Shown here piece after piece: positions 24,948 through 32,849 of a stretch of 33,278 nucleotides of DNA. The translations under genes and the position numbers were made by a program. The notes under the pieces were generated by a model, which had not been told where the DNA came from, searched no databases, and saw nothing but the letters and a program-made list of their open reading frames with translations. Position 1 is the first letter of the stretch. Each line of letters opens with the position of its first letter. The stretch spans positions 1 to 33,278 of the forward strand of contig CALEYQ010000044.1 in assembly GCA_937924855.1 (NCBI GenBank). Reading direction: 5' to 3'. The DNA comes from an uncultured Bacteroidota bacterium. GTDB lineage: Bacteria; Bacteroidota; Bacteroidia; JADZBD01.

Positions 24948-26135
24948 TTACTTCACAATTTCAATTACCTGTCCGGCACCTACGGTACGGCCACCCTCAC
25001 GGATCGCAAAGCGAAGTCCTTTGTCCATAGCAACAGGCACAATCAACTTTACGGTGATGGTTACGTTATCGCCGGGCATTACCATTTCACGTCCTTCCGG
25101 AAGATCAATTTCTCCGGTTACATCGGTGGTACGCAGGTAAAACTGAGGACGGTATTTGTTGTGGAAGGGGGTATGACGGCCACCTTCTTCCTTCTTCAAT
25201 ACGTACACTTCAGCTTTAAATTCAGTATGAGGGGTAATGGAACCGGGTTTTGCGATAACCATACCTCTCCAGATATCTTTTTTATCTACACCGCGGAGCA
25301 GCAATCCTACGTTGTCACCGGCTTCTCAACGATAGAGCAGTTTCACGAAAATTTCCACACCTGTAACAACTGATTTAACACGCTCTTCACGCATTCCAAC
25401 AATTTCAACTTCTTCGTTGATATTGATAACTCCGGTTTCAATTCTTCCGGTAGCAACGGTTCCACGACCGGTAATTGAAAACACGTCTTCCACAGGCATG
25501 AGGAAGGGTTTGTCAACCTGACGGGGAGGAACAGGAATCCACTCATCAACGGAGTTCATCAGGCTCATAATGGTTTCAACCCATTTTGGGTCGTTATTAA
25601 GACCACCTAATGCAGAACCACGGATGATGGGTGTGTTGGATCCATCAAATTCATAGAATGAAAGAAGGTCACGGATTTCCATTTCCACAAGGTCAAGAAG
25701 TTCCGGATCGTCAACCATATCCACTTTATTCATAAAAACCACAATACGGGGTACACCTACCTGACGGGCAAGCAGAATGTGTTCACGGGTTTGTGGCATA
25801 GGTCCGTCTGTAGCAGCAACCACAAGGATAGCTCCGTCCATCTGGGCGGCACCGGTAACCATGTTCTTTACATAGTCGGCGTGGCCAGGACAATCCACGT
25901 GCGCATAGTGACGCTTTTCGGTCTGATACTCTACGTGAGAAGTATTGATTGTAATACCTCTTTCCTTTTCTTCAGGAGCGTTGTCGATTGAAGAGAAGTC
26001 TCTTACTTCAGCCAAACCCTGCTTTGCCAACACGGTGGTGATGGCTGCGGTGAGGGTTGTTTTCCCGTGGTCGACGTGACCGATTGTACCAATGTTAACG
26101 TGTGGTTTGGTACGCTGGAATTGTTCTTTTGCCAT
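24948..26135 (-). pseudogene. tuf: tuf, elongation factor Tu, with an in-frame TGA (likely consensus error or true nonsense)
   Basis: EF-Tu delivers aminoacyl-tRNA to the ribosome. Read through one stop, the frame is a normal 395-residue EF-Tu: GHVDHGKTT (P-loop), DCPGHADYV, NKVD, GSAL, and C-terminal domains to GAGQVIEIVK. A TGA at 25328-25326 splits it into a 269-residue N-terminal part (25326-26135) and a C-terminal part (from 25325, with an ATG at 25304). There is no frameshift: EAGDNVGLLLRGVDKKDI follows in the same frame. The stop replaces a conserved Gly (GGA to TGA is one change). Around it other conserved residues are also odd: VKLLYR where RKLLDRG-like sequence is expected, and DIWRGM instead of DIxRGM with a basic or acidic residue. 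Because tuf is normally essential, a local sequence error is the simplest reading; a second tuf copy elsewhere is the alternative. Confidence 0.85.
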
Positions 26136-26199
26136 TGCTATCTACTTTGTTTAATTTAATTATTGGTTTTTATTTAATTTAAATTCACATTCATTTTTG

Positions 26200-26273
26200 A
26201 GCCAGTGACGGGAGTTGAACCCGTGACCTCGTCCTTACCAAGGACGCACTCTAACCAACTGAGCTACACCGGC
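26200..26273 (-). tRNA. tRNA-Thr (anticodon GGT)
   Basis: A 74-base cloverleaf. The acceptor arms GCCGGTG and CACTGGC pair with one G-T, the anticodon arm is CGTCC-TTGGTAA-GGACG, and the T-loop is TTCAACT, with discriminator T. It is the last of four tRNAs before tuf, matching the thrU-tyrU-glyT-thrT-tufB order of E. coli. CCA is not encoded. Confidence 0.96.
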
Positions 26274-26375
26274 TTAAATCAGCTCCCCTTTCTACTTCCG
26301 TTTCCCCCGATCGGCAAAATCTTCGGGAAACCATCTATTCCTAAAAGTTCCGGGGATTAGCCGGTTAACTTTTTC

Positions 26376-26451
26376 TGGAGCGGAAGACGGGGCTCGAACC
26401 CGCCACCCTCAGCTTGGAAGGCTGATGCTCTACCAAATGAGCTACTTCCGC
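26376..26451 (-). tRNA. tRNA-Gly (anticodon TCC)
   Basis: The acceptor arms GCGGAAG and CTTCCGC pair fully, the anticodon loop CTTCCAA sits on TCAGC/GCTGA, and the T-arm is GCGGG-TTCGAGC-CCCGT, with discriminator T at 26379. CCA follows directly (26378-26376); it is the only tRNA of the five here with an encoded CCA, and the mature body is 26379-26451. It is five bases from tRNA-Tyr. Confidence 0.95.
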
Positions 26452-26456
26452 TTATG

Positions 26457-26539
26457 TGGGGAGAGAAGGATTCGAACCTTCGAAGTCATAAGACAACAGA
26501 TTTACAGTCTGTCCCAGTTGGCCACTTTGGTATCCCCCC
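26457..26539 (-). tRNA. tRNA-Tyr (anticodon GTA)
   Basis: An 83-base class II tRNA with a long variable arm. The acceptor arms GGGGGGA and TCTCCCC pair (one G-T), the anticodon loop CTGTAAA sits on the CAGA/TCTG stem, and the T-arm is GAAGG-TTCGAAT-CCTTC, with discriminator A. CCA is not encoded. Confidence 0.95.
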
Positions 26540-26555
26540 AAATTTCCCAAAACTG

Positions 26556-26628
26556 AGCCGGAGAAGGGACTCGAACCCCCGACCAGCTGATTACAAATCA
26601 GCTGCTCTACCAGCTGAGCTACTCCGGC
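26556..26628 (-). tRNA. tRNA-Thr (anticodon TGT)
   Basis: A 73-base cloverleaf. The acceptor arms GCCGGAG and CTCCGGC pair fully, the anticodon arm is CTGAT-TTGTAAT-type with loop TTTGTAA, and the T-arm is GGGGG-TTCGAGT-CCCTT, with discriminator T. It is the first gene of the tRNA-tuf cluster. CCA is not encoded. Confidence 0.95.
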
Positions 26629-26677
26629 CAACTCAATTTTTTGCCGTATTTCACAGAACTTTTCCCTCTGACGGAAT

Positions 26678-26709
26678 AAAAAAGCAGCCCCTTCCGAAAA
26701 AAGGACTGC
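26678..26709 (-). terminator. Intrinsic terminator after hpf
   Basis: On the minus strand GCAGTCC (26709-26703) and GGGCTGC (26690-26684) form a 7-bp stem including one G-U pair, with a 12-base loop, then six T residues (26683-26678). It lies about 70 bases after the hpf stop and would end the xerC-hpf transcript. Its first base coincides with the last base of a promoter -7 box. Confidence 0.6.
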
Positions 26710-26739
26710 AAACTTACAAAGTATTTGATTATCAGCAAA
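26709..26739 (-). promoter_or_regulatory. Putative promoter of the tRNA-tuf cluster
   Basis: On the minus strand TTTG (26739-26736), a 19-base spacer and TAAGTTTG (26716-26709) match the Bacteroidota consensus exactly, with the same spacing as the trp promoter. Transcription would begin near 26705, about 77 bases before tRNA-Thr(TGT). Confidence 0.6.
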
Positions 26740-26781
26740 AAAAATCTTTAAGATTTTTATTTGCCCGGGATTTGGAGGTGC

Positions 26782-27081
26782 TTAGACCCTGCGGAGCTTC
26801 TCTTTATGCTTAATTATTTGATTCTTAAGGGCTGCGACGGTGGTATCGATGGCTTCCTCGAAGGTTTTGCAGGTTTTCTTGGCAAACAGGTCGTTTCCGG
26901 GCACAATTAGCCGCACTTCGGCTGCTTTGTCGTCAAGTCCGACCGATTTTTCAAGTTTAAGGGTTACCTCAGCTCCTATAATATCTGAAAAAAATGTACC
27001 GAGTTTGCCAATTTTCTCTTCGATGAACTGGATCAGTTTTTTGTCTGCATCAAAATGCACACTTTGAATGGTTACTTTCAT
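26782..27081 (-). CDS. hpf: Ribosome hibernation promoting factor (short HPF/RaiA type)
   Basis: HPF binds the 30S decoding region and promotes inactive 100S or 70S ribosomes in slow growth. The 99-residue protein is the short form with only the N-terminal domain: MKVTIQSVHFDADKKLIQFI, then EVTLKLEKSVGLDDKAAEVR, then a basic helix (EAIDTTVAALKNQIIKHKEK) that contacts rRNA. There is no C-terminal dimerisation domain as in long HPF. It starts 13 bases after xerC and is probably co-transcribed with it. YfiA-type RaiA is the alternative name; the two cannot be separated here. Confidence 0.93.
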   Translation of the reverse strand: MKVTIQSVHFDADKKLIQFIEEKIGKLGTFFSDIIGAEVTLKLEKSVGLDDKAAEVRLIVPGNDLFAKKTCKTFEEAIDTTVAALKNQIIKHKEKLRRV

Positions 27082-27094
27082 AAATCCTCCTTTT

Positions 27095-27991
27095 TTATTT
27101 TTTATTCGAACGCGGATGCGCGTTGCGGTAGGTTTCTTTTAATTTATCTATGGTATTATGGGTATAAACCTGTGTTGCCGAAAGGTTTGCATGACCCAGT
27201 AATTCCTTAATTGCATTTAGTTCGGCTCCATGGTTTAACAGGTGAGTTGCGAAGGAGTGTCTCAAAATGTGTGGACTTTTCCTGGCAACGGTTGTTACTT
27301 TACTAAGGTAACATCTTACGATGGAATATACAACCCCCGGATTTAATCTTTTTCCATTTTTCGACACAAAAAGTTCATTTGATGCAATTTTCGGGAAGGT
27401 GGTGTTCCGTTGCTCCAAATAAAATTCAAGCTGCCGGGTGGTTAATTCTGCCAGAGGAACAATCCTTTCCTTTTTCCTTTTTCCCACCACTTTAAGGGTC
27501 TTTCCTGAGGGGTCAAAATCATCAACTTTAAGATTAATCAATTCGGATCTTCTGATTCCTGTAGCATAAAATAATTCGAGAAGGGTTTTATCACGGAGTC
27601 CCATAAAATTATCAGGAAAAAAATCTCCTGTAAACAGGTGTTCAATAGACTTTTCCTCTATAAAAACGGGCAGTTTCTTACTTGTTTTCGGGCCGGTAAC
27701 CTTTTTCATCGGATTTATCTCCAGCAGCCCCTGTTTTTGCAAATACCTGAAATAAGCATTCAGAGAGCTCAGCTTCCGGTTTATACTTCTTGCGCTAACT
27801 CCCCTTTCTGATAAATCAGCCATCCAGGAGCGAATTTGCAGGTGGTTCAGTTTGTCCAGGAATGATGTACCGGCATTCTCCAGAAAAAAAGAGGAAGCCT
27901 GGGCCAAATCATCCAGGTAAGCCCTTAATGTGTGGGGTGAAAGCCGCCGCTCATTTTTTAGATAAGACTCAAACTCCTTAATCCGTTCCAA
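27095..27991 (-). CDS. xerC: Tyrosine recombinase XerC/XerD family
   Basis: A site-specific recombinase of the Xer type, which resolves chromosome dimers at dif with FtsK. The 298-residue length is typical. The N-terminal SAM-like core-binding domain is at residues 1-88 (LSPHTLRAYLDDL, SARSINRKLSSLNAYFRYL). The catalytic domain has all active residues: Arg147 in TGIRRSEL, Lys171 in VGKRKKER, His241 and Arg244 in HILRHSFATH, His267 in LLGHANLS and nucleophile Tyr276 in TQVYTH. Its place in a housekeeping operon with hpf, far from any mobile element, supports Xer rather than an integrase. XerC versus XerD is not decided by sequence here. Confidence 0.92.
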   Translation of the reverse strand: MERIKEFESYLKNERRLSPHTLRAYLDDLAQASSFFLENAGTSFLDKLNHLQIRSWMADLSERGVSARSINRKLSSLNAYFRYLQKQGLLEINPMKKVTGPKTSKKLPVFIEEKSIEHLFTGDFFPDNFMGLRDKTLLELFYATGIRRSELINLKVDDFDPSGKTLKVVGKRKKERIVPLAELTTRQLEFYLEQRNTTFPKIASNELFVSKNGKRLNPGVVYSIVRCYLSKVTTVARKSPHILRHSFATHLLNHGAELNAIKELLGHANLSATQVYTHNTIDKLKETYRNAHPRSNKK

Positions 27992-28045
27992 TTACAAGTT
28001 TTTAAAGAGTTCAACGACTGCGGAGAAAAAAGGTTTCTGTTGCCT

Positions 28046-29191
28046 TTATGCCAGGGCAGAATCCGCATCAAAAACAGCCAGTTCTTTATACAGTGTATCC
28101 CTTTCTACCGGGATTTTGCCTGCATTTCTGATCAGGGCAACAATTTCGGAGGTGGTCATAACGGGCGATTGTTCCTGGGAACCGGCCATTGAATAAATTT
28201 TGGTTGAATCGTCGATGGTTCCATCAATATCATCCACCCCAAACCCCAGCGAAAGGGCTGCATTATCCCTTCCCAGCATGGGCCAATATGATTTAAGGTG
28301 AGGAAAATTGTCGAGGAAAACCCTTGCCAATGCATAAACCCGCATATCTTCCATGGTGGTACATTCAGGAACATCAGACATCTGATTATCCTTATTCCGG
28401 AACTTCAGGGGAATAAAGGTGTTGAACCCTTTTGTTTCGTCCTGAAGTATCCGAAGTCGATTCATGTGATCAATTCGGTGCTCCCACGTTTCGTAATGGC
28501 CGTAAAGCATGGTTGCATTTGAAGGGATGCCGAGCAAGTGAGCTGTTTTATGGATTTCAAGCCACTCTTCCGATGTACACTTGTCTTCACAAATCCGCTT
28601 TCTTATTTCGGCATCAAAAATTTCTGCACCTCCGCCGGGAATTGAATTCAGCCCACAGTGTTTCAAATATTCAAGTCCTTCGGAATAGGTTTTTCCGGCC
28701 TTTTTAAACATGTAGTACAATTCTACAGCGGTAAAGGCTTTTATATGAAGTTCCGGCCTGATTTTTTTAATTTCCGAGAGGATATTCCCAAAATATTCCA
28801 GGCCCATTTTCGGGTGAACACCCCCTACAATATGAACCTCTGTAACAGGTTTTCCATCATAGGAACGCACAATCTTCAAAATGTCCTCTTCAAATATTTC
28901 CCAGCCTTCTTCCTTTTGCCTGACTAGCCGGCTGTATGAACAAAACTTACAATCGTAAACACAGATGTTGGTGGGTTCGATATGAAAGTTTTTATTGAAA
29001 AACACTTTTTTGCCGTACATCCGCATTTTTACGGCGTCGGCCAGGCCGGCCAAGAGGCCCAGAGGAGCTTTGGTACCCAAAAGCAGGGCTTCATCAATAG
29101 CAATTCTTTCTGCTCTTAATACTTTAAGGGCGATAGCTTTCAGGGAGGCATCGGTTGTGATGGAAATCAGGCTATTTGTCAACTCATCCAT
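28046..29191 (-). CDS. mqnE: Aminofutalosine synthase MqnE (radical SAM)
   Basis: MqnE joins an adenosyl radical to 3-[(1-carboxyvinyl)oxy]benzoate to give aminofutalosine in the futalosine route to menaquinone. The 381-residue protein has the radical SAM Cys77, Cys81 and Cys84 (NICVYDCKFCSYSR), VHIVGGVHPKMGLEYF, the segment SIPGGGAEIFDAEIRKRICEDK-like with PGGGAEIF, and NATMLYGHYETWEHR. These match MqnE better than MqnC or the deazaflavin enzyme CofH, although the families are close. Other mqn genes are not in the window. The gene follows an intrinsic terminator (29210-29238), so it has its own promoter, which I could not define. It lies 54 bases before xerC. Confidence 0.9.
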   Translation of the reverse strand: MDELTNSLISITTDASLKAIALKVLRAERIAIDEALLLGTKAPLGLLAGLADAVKMRMYGKKVFFNKNFHIEPTNICVYDCKFCSYSRLVRQKEEGWEIFEEDILKIVRSYDGKPVTEVHIVGGVHPKMGLEYFGNILSEIKKIRPELHIKAFTAVELYYMFKKAGKTYSEGLEYLKHCGLNSIPGGGAEIFDAEIRKRICEDKCTSEEWLEIHKTAHLLGIPSNATMLYGHYETWEHRIDHMNRLRILQDETKGFNTFIPLKFRNKDNQMSDVPECTTMEDMRVYALARVFLDNFPHLKSYWPMLGRDNAALSLGFGVDDIDGTIDDSTKIYSMAGSQEQSPVMTTSEIVALIRNAGKIPVERDTLYKELAVFDADSALA

Positions 29192-29209
29192 GCTGTAAAA
29201 TTAGCCAAT

Positions 29210-29238
29210 AAAACAAAGGGCCCGGAAAATCCGGGCCC
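29210..29238 (-). terminator. Intrinsic terminator after the metalloprotease pair
   Basis: GGGCCCGGA (29218-29226) and TCCGGGCCC (29230-29238) form a perfect 9-bp stem with a 3-base loop, followed on the minus strand by TTTGTTTT. It lies 28 bases after the stop of the downstream protease and 19 bases before mqnE. Confidence 0.88.
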
Positions 29239-29266
29239 TAAAGTACTTAACAAAACATGGTTTGGT

Positions 29267-30538
29267 TTACCGCTGAAGGTTAGCTCTCATGGTTTGAACA
29301 ATGTTTCCATTATTAAACTCAACCATATAAATTCCATTGGGTTGAGAGGAAAGGTCGATAGAGAATTCTTTATCAACCACTCTTCCCAGGTCGGCCACCT
29401 TTTCACCCAGGCTGTTGTAAACCCGTACCTGAAGGTTGTTTTCAGGAAATGCAGCCCTGATGTTCAGGGTACCGGTTGTAGGATTCGGGAACAGGGTAAA
29501 GGCATTGGCAAAATAGGGATCATCAATTCCCACGGGAGTACAGGCATTGGAAGTATTTAAGGGTGCGCGATACGTTCCATTTGCCATACAGGTTTGCATT
29601 CTGGCTTTTTGGTTCTGGGTGAACATGGCCATGCAGGCATCAGGAACATAATCCATGTAATTGCAATACATTTCCCCGTTAGGACCGTTGTTACAGCTGA
29701 TTTTTGGGAATGTTGGGCAATTGAAATTTGAGGATGCCTGGGTTGGGGTATCGTTACAACAATCATTACCGCAATTAGCATCACCCCAAATGTGGCGAAG
29801 CCCAAGCCAGTGACCAACTTCATGAGTGGCTGTTCTGCCTTTGTTATAGGTCGCCATCAGGTTTCCCACTCTTCCGGTTGCATTATACAGAATTACAACA
29901 CCTGTGCGGGTTGCCGTTTCAAGCGTAACATTCATACAGGTGGTAAGACCAGATCCCACAGGGAAAGTGGCATACCCGAGGATACCGCCCGAAATATTTA
30001 CAACCCAAACGTTAAAGTATTTGGTAGGATCCCAAATAGTGGCGGGCTTAATCGTATTATCAATGTAGCTGGTGCTATAGGGAGGAGCAGTCCATCCCAT
30101 CGTATTCCGATTGATTCTGTTTACACCCGGGGTTGGCATGGCATTTCCCTGTGGGGTGCGCATAGCTTTGCAAAAGTTAATTTCGCAGTCGGCGGCTACG
30201 GATTGAAAAGCAGCAGGAACTACGGTATTAAAATCAGCGTTGGTCTTTCTGAAATCTTCATTCAGAACGTCAAACTGAGAGTTTAGCTGCGCTACGCTCA
30301 GGTTGGTTCCCGAACCTACATTCTCTCCGTTATGAATAACATGCATTACTGTAGGGATGGTGTAAATGGCGTTAGGGTGGATTTCAGGGTCGGCCATCCG
30401 GGCATCAATAAGAGGCTGAAGCCAGTCTTCAAATTCAGCACATGGGGGTTGCGAGGCACAACGAACTACGTTTTGAGCCACTACAGGAAGTGCAGCAAAC
30501 AGCGCAATCCCGCAAATAACAAGTAGTGTTTTTTTCAT
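29267..30538 (-). CDS. Secreted M43-type (pappalysin-like) zinc metalloprotease with T9SS sorting domain
   Basis: The 423-residue protein starts with a signal peptide (MKKTLLVICGIALFAALPVVAQ). The catalytic domain (about residues 55-330) has the extended zinc motif HEVGHWLGLRH at 239-249 and the downstream Met-turn CNYMDY at 292-297. The Cys-rich stretch after the zinc site (NCGNDCCNDTPTQ) is typical of the pappalysin/M43 family. The last roughly 80 residues are a T9SS type A sorting domain (TLFPNPTTGTLNIRA, VYNSLGEKVA, QPNGIYMVEF). It is predicted to act outside the cell on proteins; the substrate is unknown. It is the smaller of two tandem paralogs, 39 bases after the larger one, and is followed by a strong terminator. 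Confidence 0.94.
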   Translation of the reverse strand: MKKTLLVICGIALFAALPVVAQNVVRCASQPPCAEFEDWLQPLIDARMADPEIHPNAIYTIPTVMHVIHNGENVGSGTNLSVAQLNSQFDVLNEDFRKTNADFNTVVPAAFQSVAADCEINFCKAMRTPQGNAMPTPGVNRINRNTMGWTAPPYSTSYIDNTIKPATIWDPTKYFNVWVVNISGGILGYATFPVGSGLTTCMNVTLETATRTGVVILYNATGRVGNLMATYNKGRTATHEVGHWLGLRHIWGDANCGNDCCNDTPTQASSNFNCPTFPKISCNNGPNGEMYCNYMDYVPDACMAMFTQNQKARMQTCMANGTYRAPLNTSNACTPVGIDDPYFANAFTLFPNPTTGTLNIRAAFPENNLQVRVYNSLGEKVADLGRVVDKEFSIDLSSQPNGIYMVEFNNGNIVQTMRANLQR

Positions 30539-30577
30539 GGGTTGGTTTTTTGGGGGTTTATTGGTTTGGTTTAATTG

Positions 30578-32776
30578 TTACTTCTCTAAAATCAATTTCT
30601 TTGAGAACTCTTTCCCGGTATCAAACCGGGCCTTTACAAAGTAAATACCCGATTCTAACAAATGCAAGTTCATTTCGACCAAATCAGGGTTATTGTGTAC
30701 AAATTCAACAGAGCCCATCTCCTGCCCTAACACATTGATTATCTGCAAATTAATCAATTTTCCGAGCTGTGAATCCAAATTCAGGAAGATTTTGTCATGG
30801 GTTGGGTTAGGAAACAGGTTAATCAGCCCACTACCAGAGATATCCTCAATACTTGTATTGCTGGTTATATTAATATCGTCGAGGTATAGATTATTTTCAT
30901 AATCGGTTGTATTCCTAAAGCGGAACATGACATTTGGAGAGCTTGCCAGCGAAGAAAGCGTTATTATCTCCTGCCTCCATTGAGTTGCGGTGGGGACAAA
31001 AGCCTGGGTAGAGTATGTGGGTGTGGCTGTGGCCAGTGCATTTCCGAACTTTTTATAAAGGAGGGTCCATGTAGTTCCGCAATCGGTTGAGGCGTGGACG
31101 GAAAGGGTATCGGAATAGTTTGGGTTAGCGGTTGGGTTTGTATACATCCTGTAGGCCACATGAAAAAACAAGGCAGGATTTGCTTGTGTGGTAAGGTCAA
31201 TGGGCATGGTGATCAGGTCATCGTTTTCGTTATTGGCGTTATAGTTATAATTATCAATCATAGCAGATGCGGTACCGGTTTTGGCCGCTGCTGTGGTTCT
31301 TACCCATGTCATACCGGCATCGGGATTATCGAGGATCCAACCTGAAGGCGGAAAGGTTGCAGATTCAAAACCCTGGAAAAACGGAAGGGCCTGTCCTCCC
31401 GTCAGTACCGTAAAATTCGAGGTCCGGCAATCATTATTGATGTTTAAGTCAGTCCCGGCATTAGGTGCTGAGGTACAGGCGGTAAAAGTATGTGCCCCGG
31501 CGGTGGTAGTTACCGCAGGAAGTGTTATGGTGGCGGTTTGATTATAAGACAAGGAACCTGACCAATTAAATGTGGCAGCCGGGTTGGCATCCACCTGATA
31601 GGAGATGGTTACTGAAGTAAGAGTATTGGTTCCAAAATTTTTAAGGACCACTACAGGTGAAAATGAGGTCGAGCACACGGTTCCATTGGGGACATTTATC
31701 AGGAAAATTCCCGCATCCAGGGCTTGTGGGGGGCTGCAGGCGGTTGAAGTTGCCAGAGGAGCCCGAAATGTACCGTTCTGCATACAGGTTTGCATGCGTG
31801 TTTTTTGGTCGTTGGTAAACATTGCCATACAGGCATCATCGGTGTAATCCATGTAATTGCAGAACATGGCTCCATTAGGACCGTTGGAGCATGAAACCTG
31901 AGGAAAAGTTGGGCAACCGAAATAAGAACTTTGTTGAGTGGGAGTATCGTTGCAACAATCATTTCCGCAATTAGCATCGCCCCAGATGTGCCTGAGCCCG
32001 AGCCAGTGGCCAAGTTCATGTGTGGTGGTTCGACCTCTGTTGTATGGAGAAGCAACATTTCCAACCCTTCCAAAGGCATTGTATAAAACCACTATCCCAT
32101 CACTGGTTGCGGTTCCATAAGGGGCACTGAGGCAGGTAAGACCTGAGCTGGCGGGAAACGTGGCATATCCCAAAAGTCCTCCACTCAAATTACAGACCCA
32201 AATGTTACAATACCGGGATGGGTCCCAAATAGAGTTAGGTTTAATTGTTCCGTCGACATATCCTGCTGAATACGGCGGGGCATTCCATCCCATGGAGTTC
32301 CGGTTTATCCGGTTAATTCCGGGTTCTGCTAAGGGGTTCCCATTGGGATCATACATGGCTTTGCACCAGTTAATTTCGCAATCGGCACCGGAGGGTTGAA
32401 AAACTGAGGGAACGGCTGTATTGAAATCGGCATTTGTTTTTCGGAAGTCTTCGTTCAGCACATCAAACTGGGAGTTAATCTGGTTTACGGAAAGGTTGGT
32501 GCCTGAACCAACAGATTCGCCGTTATGAATGATGTGCACGATTACAGGAATATCATAAATCGCACTTTGGTTTTGAACAGGAACTTTAGAAGCAGCCCTG
32601 TCGAGGATAATTTTGGTAATCCAGTCACAATCCTCCGACACGGCCGGGGTGCCGCAGGTACGGTTGGGCGGAACAAAAGTGGTGTTATCGGGATTTCCGG
32701 ATTTAACTTTTGTGTTTTGGGATTGAAGGATTCCTGCGAAAGAGCAAAAAACCAAAAGGAGGTAGAATGGTTTCAT
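30578..32776 (-). CDS. Large secreted M43-type zinc metalloprotease with CARDB-like, jelly-roll and T9SS domains
   Basis: The 732-residue protein has a signal peptide (MKPFYLLLVFCSFAGILQSQ) and a catalytic domain (about residues 70-345) closely similar to that of the downstream protease, with HELGHWLGLRH at 253-263 and CNYMDY as Met-turn. It then adds a CARDB-like immunoglobulin-fold domain (about 350-455, DAGIFLINVPNG, SVTISYQVD), a MAM-like or choice-of-anchor jelly-roll domain (about 460-645, FQGFESATFPPSGWILDN to YLDDINI), and a T9SS type A sorting domain (INLFPNPTHDKIFLNL to KLILEK). The extra domains suggest substrate or surface binding. It is probably the first gene of a two-gene unit. 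Confidence 0.94.
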   Translation of the reverse strand: MKPFYLLLVFCSFAGILQSQNTKVKSGNPDNTTFVPPNRTCGTPAVSEDCDWITKIILDRAASKVPVQNQSAIYDIPVIVHIIHNGESVGSGTNLSVNQINSQFDVLNEDFRKTNADFNTAVPSVFQPSGADCEINWCKAMYDPNGNPLAEPGINRINRNSMGWNAPPYSAGYVDGTIKPNSIWDPSRYCNIWVCNLSGGLLGYATFPASSGLTCLSAPYGTATSDGIVVLYNAFGRVGNVASPYNRGRTTTHELGHWLGLRHIWGDANCGNDCCNDTPTQQSSYFGCPTFPQVSCSNGPNGAMFCNYMDYTDDACMAMFTNDQKTRMQTCMQNGTFRAPLATSTACSPPQALDAGIFLINVPNGTVCSTSFSPVVVLKNFGTNTLTSVTISYQVDANPAATFNWSGSLSYNQTATITLPAVTTTAGAHTFTACTSAPNAGTDLNINNDCRTSNFTVLTGGQALPFFQGFESATFPPSGWILDNPDAGMTWVRTTAAAKTGTASAMIDNYNYNANNENDDLITMPIDLTTQANPALFFHVAYRMYTNPTANPNYSDTLSVHASTDCGTTWTLLYKKFGNALATATPTYSTQAFVPTATQWRQEIITLSSLASSPNVMFRFRNTTDYENNLYLDDINITSNTSIEDISGSGLINLFPNPTHDKIFLNLDSQLGKLINLQIINVLGQEMGSVEFVHNNPDLVEMNLHLLESGIYFVKARFDTGKEFSKKLILEK

Positions 32777-32792
32777 ATTTTAAACTAATATG

Positions 32793-32824
32793 CTAATCTA
32801 ATGCATTTGCGGTATTTTGTCAAG
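32793..32824 (-). promoter_or_regulatory. Possible promoter of the metalloprotease pair
   Basis: On the minus strand CTTG (32824-32821), a 20-base spacer and TAGATTAG (32800-32793) resemble TTTG / TAnnTTTG with one mismatch per box. A start near 32789 would give a 5' untranslated region of about 13 bases before ATG 32776. Confidence 0.4.
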
Positions 32825-32849
32825 AAAAAAATTACGGGGAGTCCGTTTT

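Noticed and set aside
25326..25328. TGA read as a sense codon (recoded Gly or other) in EF-Tu
   Set aside because: TGA ends trpE and trpG here in proper overlapping operon positions, so it is an ordinary stop in this genome.
26300..26331. GTTTCCC / GGGAAAC inverted repeat between tRNA-Thr(GGT) and tRNA-Gly
   Set aside because: Only a 7-bp stem with an 18-base loop and no T-run; too weak to call a terminator or element.
26200..26628. Regularly spaced repeated-looking blocks that might suggest a repeat array
   Set aside because: Each block folds as a complete tRNA with different anticodons; the similarity is the shared T-loop and D-arm sequence.
27095..27991. Tyrosine recombinase as a sign of an integrated element
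   Set aside because: Standard Xer length and motifs, housekeeping neighbours, and no attachment repeats or cargo genes.
29192..29217. Promoter for mqnE (TAATTTTA near 29200)
   Set aside because: The -7-like box matches 5 of 6 consensus bases but no TTTG lies at the right distance, so it is not listed.
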